Part shown: positions 1 through 11,300 of the stretch, piece after piece | Layout: every line of letters begins with the position of its first letter | Position numbering within the stretch: the first letter of the stretch is position 1 | NCBI RefSeq assembly: GCF_024362695.1 | Contig: NC_065420.1 | Location: 9,959,420 to 10,023,419, forward strand | Source of the DNA: Pectinophora gossypiella | Lineage: Eukaryota; Arthropoda; Insecta; Lepidoptera; Gelechiidae | Direction of reading: 5' to 3' | DNA length: 64,000 nucleotides | The notes under the pieces: generated by a model | Database searches by the model: none | Told to the model about the DNA's origin: nothing | Seen by the model: the letters and a program-made list of their open reading frames with translations, nothing else | Program-made: the position numbers and the translations under genes

Positions 1-33
1 TGCTATAATATTGGTAACATTGGAGATATTCAC

Positions 34-1361
34 CTGACTCCGGCGTCGTTGCAGCGGCGCAGCATGCTAGCGAATTGCTGCTCGTTGCCGGAGCGGGTGA
101 CCAGCTCGTAGGACATGGGCTGGTAGCGCTCCCACCACGGACGGTTGTACGTCCATAGCACCACATTCTCGTTCGGGGGGGATATCTAACAAACAAATGA
201 TTTTTATTTTATAACTTCTGCGGGTCATAGAGTTTGTTAGTGGTGGAGTCGGAAGAAACCCGCCCGTTTCTGCTTCTCTGAACCACCCCGTTTAACCTCG
301 TTTTACACAGATACCACACATGACGTTATCATACACGCCCATATGTGTGTGTGACCTCTGGCGCCATACGATTTAAATCTAAACTATGTTCGAGGGGGTG
401 AGGTAAACCTAGCTCAGACGCTGGTGGGGAGCGGAGTTGCCGTTCTATAGGTAGTAGGTATTATTATTCCTTATTATATGATAGAACTCAAAAATAAAGA
501 GCCGAAGATGGCTTTACGGAAACACGAATTTGAACGTAGATACCTAACATAGGTTTAGGAATAATAATAATCTTAATTGCACAAAATTAGAGAAATAACT
601 AAGTACGTAAAACTAAATTCAGATTGTGCTTACGTTCTAATATTGAACTACTTTGCATAGTTACCGTTATAAGTATTTGACATGATATCTTAACTAACAG
701 ATTATTTATCAACATTATATTGTACAGAGTATTGCGATCTTGGTATATCTGTGGTAAGTATATAAGTACATATAGGGACATAACATAAAGACAAGTAATT
801 ACTACATACAACGGTTCACCTTATTACAACCCTGTAACAGTCTGCATATTAACTGTATGTTTTGTGTTTAATTAAGATCAAGTTTGAAACTTGCTTTAGT
901 TAATAAACCAAACGAGCGCATGACATTGCCAACAAATTGTCTGCTCAGTTTAGCGAATTTATTGAAAAATATATTTTTTCACTACACAGTTGGCTCGACC
1001 ATAATACTCACGTTGGTCTAACAGAAAGTTCGGTGAGGTGTGAAAGACTAACCTGAATGCCTCCAAAGCCACGCGGCCCCAAGAACCGCTCGCACTCGTC
1101 GGCGATGTCGTCCCACTTCCATTCAAAGAGGTGGACGTTCACGGAGCGACCCTCGGCGTAGTAGGGATTCTTGTACGCAGTAACTGCTGTCGCCAGCAGC
1201 AGGGCGCTCGCTAACACCGTCAGGGTCCCCTAAAAGACCAATACACTTCGGTTGCAAGAGAACATTTAATTACCGCTTCAAAAATCAGAGTCAATAATTA
1301 TTCCTTTTTTATCGATGTAGACAGCCCTAACTCCAATATCACCAATTTAGTCACTTACCAT
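34..1361 (-). CDS. Alpha-amylase, 5' part (exons 1-3; gene continues past the left edge)
   Basis: Secreted glycoside hydrolase family 13 enzyme that cuts internal alpha-1,4 bonds of starch and glycogen, in moths chiefly a gut enzyme. Exon 1 coding is only the ATG (1361-1359), followed at once by a GTAAGT donor. Exon 2 is 1229-1053 and exon 3 is 185-34; introns are 129 and 867 bp with GT-AG ends, and exon 3 ends in phase 2. The joined reading begins MGTLTVLASALLLATAVTA, a signal peptide, then mature YKNPYYAEGRSVNVHLFEWK. Family hallmarks are FLGPRGFGGIQ, SPPNENVV, RPWWERYQP, VTRSGNEQQF and RRCNDAGVR, all from the first part of the animal amylase barrel. The catalytic Asp/Glu residues would lie further left, outside the window. 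No stop or frameshift is seen, so the gene looks functional in this part. Exon 2 runs on as a spurious open frame into intron 2. Confidence 0.95.
370..478. repeat. Fragment of the GAATAAGGAATAAT-ended inverted-repeat element (in amylase intron 2)
   Basis: The stretch from the GAGGGGGTGAGG block through GGGGAGCGGAGTTGCCGTTC to the ATTATTCCTTATTATA end matches, in reverse, the left half of the complete element at 40118-40496. Other fragments are at 3157-3290 and 46865-46962. The rest of intron 2 (480-1050) is AT-rich with no recognisable feature. Confidence 0.55.
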
Positions 1362-1394
1362 GATGCCTTCACGCCAGGAGGCACCGCTATCACT

Positions 1395-1430
1395 TTCAGT
1401 TGACTATTATTACATTGCTTTTATATTATA
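1395..1430 (-). promoter_or_regulatory. Core promoter of the alpha-amylase gene (TATA box)
   Basis: Reading on the minus strand, TATAAAAG lies at 1425-1418, about 57 bases before the ATG at 1361. A start site roughly 25-30 bases after the TATA box would fall near 1390-1396 and leave a short leader of about 30-35 bases. A strong TATA box with a short leader is usual for highly expressed insect digestive enzymes. The start site itself is inferred. Confidence 0.6.
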
Positions 1431-1431
1431 C

Positions 1432-2314
1432 GATCAAATCTGCATCTTTTATCGCAATACCTAAGTAGGTATACTGATATCCAAAGCAAAATAAATTAAA
1501 AAAACAACTGAATTATAAATTATACTGATTTACGTATACGACTACGATCATCGTTATGATTATCTTTTTATCAAAGCATAGACATATTTTCCAATCAGTT
1601 GTCAACCTATAAACATATACCTGTTTAGAGAGAAGTGTAAGTATTTATGTAGTTAACCGCACCCTGTTGGCGGCAATAGCGGCAGCCCGCTTATGTCTGT
1701 CTTTCCCGGTTATATGCAGCAGCTAGCCAATTTAATAAAGTAAAAATATCTGCTTAAAAATACAGAGAAACTATAAAATACCTAACTAATTATAGGTTTT
1801 TATTTCTTCCTATGTAGAAGCATTGTACATGTAATGTACGTAAACATAGCGTTATACCAAGGGTAGTAGTATATTATAACTTCACATTGAAAAGATTTTT
1901 AACTTCAAAGATTTCTTTCTTCAGTTCCTATACTAATAAATTAAATAAGTTTGAATTTGCCGCTCAAATGTTTATACTTTACAACTAGCAACACATGTTA
2001 CCATATCCGGTAAAGGTAACCATTCGTTCAATTTTGACATTTCATTCAATTCTTCATCATTCATTCACTCGTAAACTTTCGTGGTGGTCGTGCGAAGTGT
2101 AGTTTTTAATTTGTTGATTTGTTTTATTAAACTTTTTCCTTTTATTGGTGGAGTAAAACAACTTAACTAGGTAATTGACTACAATTTGTAATATAAAATA
2201 ATAAGTTTTTGACACGAACTAAACCGCTCATTGTTACAAAAATACTTGTGTACTTGGCGTTGTTTATTTTCAAAACCCGTAAATTCCTGAAGTGTTTACG
2301 CGTTGTTTTTGGCA
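1432..2314. other. Intergenic region between divergent amylase and tsg
   Basis: About 0.9 kb of AT-rich DNA separates the amylase TATA box from the tsg start codon. No gene, RNA or repeat family could be recognised. The last part (about 2050-2300) should contain the tsg promoter and leader; no clear TATA box is visible there. Confidence 0.5.
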
Positions 2315-5300
2315 ATGGCTGGTAAAATTTACTTGTTCGTTGCACTCGTGTGTGTAGTGCCGATAATATACGCGTGTAATGAGGCGATTTGTGCGAGTGT
2401 CGTGTCTAAGTGCATGCTAACTCAGTCGTGCAAGTGCGACCTAAAGGATTGTTCATGCTGCAAAGATTGTTTCAACTGCCTCAGCTATCTCTATAGCGAA
2501 TGCTGCAGTTGTGTCGGTAAGTAAATTTAAAGTACATATCGTTCATCAAAAAAAAAAATATCAATGTAAAATGTTCATTGTGTTTGAACTCATTTCATCA
2601 CCAAAAGTTTTTAATAAATTAGGAAATCCACATTTTAAACTCTACATGTACCCTGACTAATGAGGCAAATTTTCCCGTTTTTAATTTATCTTTTTATTAT
2701 TTCTTTTTCTGGAAATTGACTTGCCTTCCCCTATAATTATAGTTACCACTTTAACGCAACACTCATTGTGAGTTTGGGTTGAAATTATAACTGCAATGTC
2801 TTATAACTTTAACAGGAAACTAAAAATGGGAGGAAGTTTCAATTGCATTGACAATTGCAGGATTATCTTGTTAATAAGTTGCACACACTTTCCAGAAATT
2901 ATGGTCATATCTTATCACTAAACTGCTAACCCATGTGGCATTATCAGTTCAGTACTATTTTAAATGCACTATTAATTGTGATGTTTAATTGAACACAACA
3001 CTGTTATTACATACAATCTTTCTTCTGTAACAAATTATATAATTAATTGTAATTTAATTAATGGCATCACATTGTAACATAATTTATTATATAGATTTTT
3101 TTTTTTTAATCTTATTATTGTCAAGAGTTGACCCACTCTTGGTAGTTATGCCTGTCGTAGAATAAGGAATAATATTGCTCCCCACCAGCTGCTGAGCTAG
3201 GTTTATGTCACCCCTTCTCAGTCTTACTTTAGTATCAATCGCATGGGCGTCAGACGGACGGACACTTGTATGATGTGTCTGGGGTGTGCCAGCCTCATAG
3301 TTTACAATGTTTAATGATCACACCATCACTTTACAAAAGATCAATGTTACTGTACTACACTAAGTCACTCAGGGATTTTTGTTCCTAAGAGATATAATAC
3401 AGTATTTATATTCAATATTATATAGATCTAACTAAAGATGTGTTTTCAGATATGTGCCCAAAACCAAATGACACTCAAACGGAGCTATCAAAGGCATCCT
3501 ATGTAGAAGAACTCGGTGATGGTGTCCCTGGCCTATTTTCGGCACTGACCAGTGACCCTGACCCGCAAGAGAGATGGCTGTCCATCACATACCCTGTGGA
3601 CTTTGACCTTCATTCCTTCCAACCAGCTTCGGACAACAAACTTGTCTACCACTTGCGTAAGTTTTAAATTTTAAAAAGGGAACAATCATGATCTGATTGA
3701 ATATGTACATTAGATGCAAACACTTTATCATAATTTAATATACACTTCTCATCAAAAAAATCGAAACACTTCCATTTTCATTGTTTCTGTCCGAATTTAA
3801 CACAAAAAAGAATTCATACGATGAAAAAAAATACATAAATGTATAGCTGGCAGTTTGGCCATTACAGTAATAAGCGAAAATTCTAAATTCAAAATTAGAA
3901 TTTCATTTGTTTATCTTATAAACGAAATGAATCACTGTTTTGAGACAAATGTGTGTTTAGGGTTGGAGTACATTTAGCGTTTAAAAACTAAAAATTGGCG
4001 CCTATCCTTAAACTTTTTGTTTTTTATTTCAATACTGTGACTTTGGGACGTCTGAAAAAAGGTTTTTTTTCTAAAACGTATGGATACTTCGCCCACAGAA
4101 GCCGCCCAAGTTGTGGCATTGCTGGATTCTGGCCTTAGTCAGCGTGTTGTGGCTGCAAGACTGCATCTAAGCCTGTCATCTGTTCATAGAGTCTATAAAC
4201 GTTATCGGGAGACTGGTTTGTTCACGCGCCGTTCAGGATCTGGCAGGAATCGGGTCACTTCTGAGCGAGATGATCGATTTATTGTAACAACTTCTTTAAG
4301 AAATCGACGCCTTAACGCTTTTCAACTGCAGCAGCGGCTTCGTGTTGTACGAAGGGTGGCTGTAAGTGACTCTACAATTAGAAGAAGGTTGAAGGATCGT
4401 GGACTGGTACCGCATAAGCCAGCAAATGGGCCGAAATTAACTGCAGACCATCGAAGAGCGCGCCTTAACTTTGCACGTGAGCACCTAAATTGGTCATACC
4501 TACAGTGGAGCAAAGTTCTCTTTTCTGATGAGTGTAAAATTATGCTGTATGGTAACGACGGAAGGAACAAGGTCTACAGAAGAGACGGAGAACGCTATGC
4601 ACAATGCTGCATTGAAGAAAAGGTCAGCTATGGTGGCGGTTCGTGGACGGTTTGGGGAGGAATCAGCGCCGACGGTAAGACAGAGCTTGCTTTCGTGTCT
4701 GGGCCACGTCTGCCTGCACTAAACTGTCATCGGTACGTCGAAGAGTGTCTCGAGCCTCATGTGATGCCCTATGCACATTTTATTGGCAATGGCTTCATAT
4801 TCATGCACGACAATGCTAGGGCTCACACCGCGGGCGTCGTACGAGATTATCTTAACGAAGTCGATATCTCTATTATGGAATGGCCAGCAAGAAGCCCGGA
4901 CATGAATCCCATTGAACATCTGTGGGATGAATTAAAGAGACGAATTCGAGCTAGAGATCCTGCCCCAGAAACACTTAGCCAGCTGCAAGATGCAATCCAA
5001 GAGGAATGGGACAATATACCACAGCATGTGATCGTGACTCTCATCCGATCGATGAAGAACCGTATGGAAGCAGTAATTAGAGCTCGGGGAGGGAATACAA
5101 GTTATTAAATAAACGTTTTTTAGCTTTTTTTTCATTTACGTGTGTTGTTTTATCCATTTCCTTTATACTCCATACGGAATAAAAATGACTCATTTAACAA
5201 AATACGAAACCTATGAAAAATTCATTTAAATTTAGAACATTAACATTAAGATTTGATAAGCTCATATTACTCACTATTAAACGACATTTAACATTTATTC

Positions 5301-8300
5301 CTAAATGTACACATTTTTCTGATAATCCTGACAAAACGTAAACTTGCAAGGTGTTTCGATTTTTTTGATGAGAAGTGTATTATCAATAAGTGACAAATAC
5401 AGGAATATTTTGTTAATTAGTTGCAATCCCTATAAATGACAAACAAAATCCATAAACATAATACATACGAACTTCTTCTGCAAACTGTTCTCACCCTCAT
5501 TAATCAATTTCTCGGAATATATTTTGAATACCAAGGTGAATCATCCTTTAAAATCCTTCTTTAAAATATAGGTACCTGCTAGTACCAGTAACACTATCGT
5601 AAAAGAAAAGATAACTTAATATTCTTTGATCTTTTATTTGAAAAAGTGCCGAAAAAGACTTCACGACTTCTAAGTTCAAGGCCAGAATGGATAAGATTTG
5701 CTTCATAAGTTTTGGGTCCTGTCCAATAGAAAGCAGTCGTTCTAGCGTACCGTATTCGCGTTTCTGGGTAACAAAAATTCTGGATGAAACTGCAGTAACT
5801 GGGTCACATTATGCTCAATGACAAGTATACAAGTAGATTCCTTCAATTCTTCTTCTAATCCTTTCATCCCCTGTTAGGATGTAGGGATCGAATAACAGGT
5901 TTCCACTCCTCGCGATCTTTTGCAGCCTCTGTAGCCTTCTCCCATGACAAGCCGAGAGTTTTCAACTCTCGGTCAGCCAAGCGTCGCCAGGTTTCTTTGG
6001 GCCGCTCCTTTTGCGTTTTCCACGCGCACACCAGGTCAGAGTTTCTCGGGACGGGTGTTCCACAGGTCTTTTTAGGACATGACCAAACCACCGCCATTTC
6101 ATGTGACATTAGCCTCCACAGTATTTTGCCTTCAACTAATAATCCAGGGAAAATCCAAGGACGCCGTAGACCCCGCACGTGAAGATTTCTTGGGTTACGA
6201 GTCTCCATGAGTGGTACGAATTGAGTACTAGATCCTTGTTTGGTGCGGCTGTGGATAAAGTGAAGATCGCCGGAATGATCGCCAACCTCTGGTAGGCGAC
6301 GGCACCAAAAGAAGAAGTATTCATACAGCAGGCAATGCAACCTATCAGAACGTAACGCTAAATCCGCCTTCTGTCTCATCCTGACATACTTCTCTTGCTT
6401 CCTCCAAATTCATCAATCGTTTTATACACGCGCGCCGGTTTTGAGTAAATCGTACTAAACCTTTTAAGAACGTCCCCAATTTGGTTCAATATACGTCCTG
6501 TGTCTTCTAGCAAAAAGTACTTCATATATAAATTACTTAGGTACCAATATCATTGAAAAGTAACAGTAAAACAGTTATCCGATAAGCTTTACAGTTTAAT
6601 TTTCACCAGTTCTCACAAATGTTCAAAGACCTCACACAGTTGAGTATTGGAACAAAAAAACAAAGCATTAGTGGCACCCCGCCGCTATGACTCATTACTT
6701 TGGAATGTCATCTACCTGCACCTGCCCTGTGATCAACATTCAACTTTGTTTTACTAACTCCAATGGCTCATTTACTCTGTGACGTGGTTTCTCGTACATT
6801 TATTGCATCAATTTAATTTGCCTAATAAAAATATTTTTCACAAACATCCGCCGTGCGTCGGAAGGCACGTAAAGCCTTTGGTCCCGGTTACGATTTACTG
6901 ATGTAAGTGCGTAGTCGTTACGTGAGCCATGGCAGGGGCCTTTGGCGGCTCTATATTCACCCTGATACCAGGGTTGATGAGATTGGTAATCCACCTCATA
7001 ACCCACACGATTGAAGAAGACTGGAGAATCTATTATTCAGACACGGTTCACGGTTGATCATGGCACTTGCAACAGTGTCGAAATATAGGGAGTCTCATAT
7101 CCCTGCTTTAAACGCGGTAAGAACCCGTTATTATGTGTTTTAATTATTATTCAGTTCATCATCTCTCTAGCATTGTCCCGTTTTTCACAGGGTCCGCTTA
7201 CCTAACCTGAAGATTTGACAGGTCCGGTTTTCTCTCCACTACGCTGCTCCACTGCGGGTTGGTGGATGTGTTTGGGATAGTGGCCCGGCCGGTTGGTTGA
7301 CCAGCTTACCGTGCCTTCATGTAGTATATCCAGCGAATATATGTTTTGTTTCCAGAGAGCTTGGAACAGGAGGCGGCACCTGAGCCCCGCTCGGTCGTCA
7401 CCTTCAACTGCACTGTGGCATATATGTCCCAGTGTATGTCCTGCGACAAGTGTCGCGCCTCTTGCCGCTCCATGGGCGCCAATAGTATACGGTAAGACAA
7501 TAGATATAAAAGATATAACACACATACGTAAGATCACGCCTGCGTCCCGTTGGGGTAGGCAGAAACCACAAAATTGTACTTACTACGATCTTGACACACC
7601 ACTTTCGCTTGTTCCATTCTCATCAAATACATCACTTATGACCTGGTACTTTTTTAAACATCCTGAATCTGATCGCATTATGTACAAAGAGCAAAAGTTC
7701 AGTCACTGAGCCCAACGAATTATTTGTAAACAGTGGTGAAATTATGAACCATTAGTTGTCATAATTACGAAATTTATGTTTCTGTAGGTGTTTTTGGTCT
7801 ATTACAGAAACGATATGTAACCAGGACGTCTTAAGTGCAACCAAAAATAAATAAATAAATGTTTCTTGTTTCTTTGTTTACCAGTTAATTTATTACTTTG
7901 CAAGAAACTGATCGGACTTTTGCCGCTTATCTTCTGTTTAGGCCTTCCACTTCCAACTCTACCACCTAAAGGCCTATGCCCACTACACCGTATCGTATTA
8001 GGACCGTGTCAGGCACAGATCGGCGCGTGCCGGACGCTACTATGACCACTGCAACGGACCAACCCCGTTCTATCTCCGCATGTACCGTGAATTCTGGCCG
8101 GTCCGTGGATGCTCGCCGGTTTAGAGTACTTATGACCTGGCATTTCTTTAACCTCTCATCTGCCGAGATACCAGACACAATGGACTTTACATTGAGATCT
8201 GAATCCCGGCGTTCAAAAGTTAAAACATCCTGAATCTGATAGTATTTCTAGGCCTTCCTCTTCCAATTCTACCACCTAAAGGCCTGTGCCCACTAAACCG

Positions 8301-11300
8301 TATCATACTAGGACCGTGTCAGGCACAGATCGGCGCGTGCCGGACGCTACAATGGCCACTGCAACGTACCAACCCTGTTCTATCTCCGCATGTACCGTGA
8401 ATTCTGGCAGGTCCATGTATGGTACGCTACGGTGTTGGTCGATGACGGAACGCTCTTGGGCGTTGCGCCATACAAATTCATACAAAGAATATTTTTTTGC
8501 CTGTGCCGGCACGGTTACGGTCCTGAGGATACGGCGTTGTGAGCACGCAGCTTTAATATACATGTTTTTTACCACCTATATTTATGTCCTGCCTTCCAAT
8601 TTTCAGTTGGTTCCATGACGGATGTTGCGAGTGTGTGGGAGACAAATGCTTGTACTACGGCATCAACGAGAGCAGGTGAGCTATAAATGGAATTCAATAC
8701 AATAATAAACTCATAAGGAAACCCACATTCCCGAGAAATTCATTTTCGGAGGTACCTATGTGACCTAACCTGTATTGGGCTGTAGGAACCTCCTAATTTT
8801 ATTTTAAGTTATTCGATTACCCGTCCCTTTCTTTTTCAGCGGATAAGAAAATGACAGGTATAACTTAAAATAAAATTAGATTGCGTCTGCAGGAATTAGC
8901 ATCAATTTCGTCCTACGTTATACCTTTCCTATGGCGCATCGTACTCGATCGCGTAATGTAATAAGATCTCTAGTAGTCTTCAAACACAGATGATTCACGC
9001 AAATACACTTTATGTAAACAATTAGAAATAGAACGCGAAGTGGAAAACATTATGTTGTGGCTTGTGGGAAGTTTAACTTGTAGCTTGATTACAATCTATA
9101 TTAAAAATAACTTCATTGCATATTAATAGTAACATTCATCATCATTAATTTACGAGCTACGCTCTTGTCGGTGCAGCATTCTCCATGCTACTTTTTTAGG
9201 GAAAAATAGGGCAGTGGTTTCCCTCTTGCTTTCCGCCTGCAGTACTCTGTCTGACGCGAGTGGGACGGCGCCCAGAGTAGTATATTTCAAAGCCGTACTA
9301 GGACACCTGTCCTCCGCATCTGAATAGTACTGACAGTTACTGCTGCCCTCTGTCAGGTTCCAGTTTACAGTCCCTGTTACTTGTTCCTTCCGTTCTTATA
9401 GTAACATATACTATTATATTTTATTTTGTGGCTTTATTAATATAAGTTTATTGCATAACGATGCAAGGAAATATAACCGTAGGTAATGTGATCATTAACA
9501 AATCGCATTAGACTGGTATAATGTACGGGGGGGGGGGGGGGGGGGTTAATGGCTTATATATATACAGGGTGGCCCAGAAGTTATCCCCAAACACTGTTGG
9601 TGATTCATACTATTGGATACTAAAATAAAATCTGTCTTTTAGCACCTTTAACAACGTTAGAAAGAACTAGCTACATTGTATGAGAATGTCAAATTTTCCT
9701 TCAAATCTGTCTGTCTTGCAATCTTTGAGGGCTAATTACTTAGTTTTTTGCCCATATTAAGGGTACTTTTTATTAATGTTTTTAAAAGCCTATTAAATGG
9801 AGCAGTTTTTAGAAATACTTTCAGTGTCCATGACAATCTCATGTGTTTATTATTCTTCGGCGAAGTTTTAACAACTGTAACAATTTTGGTCGAATTCTCA
9901 CTTTGATTTATCTTTGATTGAGCGGTACACAGACTTAGGCATAGTTGTGAAGTAAAATAAAATAATTATTAAGAAAGGGATAGCGACAAAATGATTATTT
10001 CTGAAGTAAGGTAGAAAATCTAGAAAAAGGTACAAAATGGGTCATATCGCTTAAACCGTAAATAATTGCTGAACATACATGGGGGTGTTTCTGGTAGCTA
10101 ATGAGCCCCTCTTTCTGATTTTTCATTTTGAACCTGAACTTCTGGGCCACCCTGTATATAAGCCATAATAATGGTTAATGGCGCATATAAAAGTAAGTGC
10201 GCAATGCAAACAAATGTCAAATAGCAATATTGCTTTCTTAGATGAATTGCTTCGATATGACCATTTTAACCCCCCAGGTTGCACATTAATTTAAGTCAAA
10301 AAACACCTATACTTAGTCTTATATCACGCCTATTTCCCACTGGCGGAGTAAGCAGAGACTATGGAATTCCATAAAACCCTAAATTAAAACACATAATAAC
10401 GGGTTCTTACCGCGTTTAAATGGTAATAATAACCGCGTAAACTTAAAACAATGTATAAACCCTAAATTGTCATCGTCATTAATTTAAGAGCCATGCTCTT
10501 GTCGGTGTAGAATTATCCATTCTTGTCTATCAAAGGCCAAGTATTTGACTTCTTCATAAGACAGGATGTTCGCCTTTTCTCGAATCTGTTCCATGTAAGC
10601 TCTTCTTGGTCTCCCCTGCTCTCTTCCTATCTTCCACTATGGTTTTAATAAATTCGTCGTGGGTTGCGATTTGATATCTATATACATATAAAAAAATGAG
10701 TTGCTGTTCGTTAGAATAGTTAAAAGTCAAGAACGGCTAAACCGATTCGGCTAATTTTAGCCTTGAACTATTCGTGGGAGTCCAGGGAAGGTTGTTGTAG
10801 TTGTTAATAATTAGAACCCAATAACCACATTGCCTCTATCTAGATATACATTGGCGAGTTTGCAGTATCACACACAGGTGGTCACAAGGCCGTCCTCTCG
10901 CGAACATTTACATATTGATAGAGTATCAAGTTACGTTCTACAGGTGTTGCCCATTACTTAGGACATCTATGGATTTGTTATGAGATGTTATTATCGTTAA
11001 AAACAATTCCATACAAAATAATGGCCCCGATTCCTGCAGACACCTCCTAATTTTATTTTTAGTTATACCCGTCATTTTCTTATCCGCCGAAAAGCAAAGG
11101 GACGGACGATTGTCAACAAGTTACTTTTAAAATGAATGAATAACCCGTGCGAATAAAATAGGCATCTCGCTGGTATGCAATTCGTTTGACGTGCTGTCTA
11201 CTTAATTCTGTCGGGTTATTGGCCGATGTAAAATTTTTAGACGGTTGTTTTAGATTTCTGCTTAAAATTGACGTGTATTCCATAAATTGTATGCCTGTTC

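Noticed and set aside
7293..7709. 138-codon open frame as a separate gene
   Set aside because: It overlaps tsg exon 3 in another frame and runs into intron 3.
7976..8618. Two related open frames (MPTTPYRIRTVSGTDRRV and its twin)
   Set aside because: They are the two copies of the 165-base repeat in tsg intron 3.
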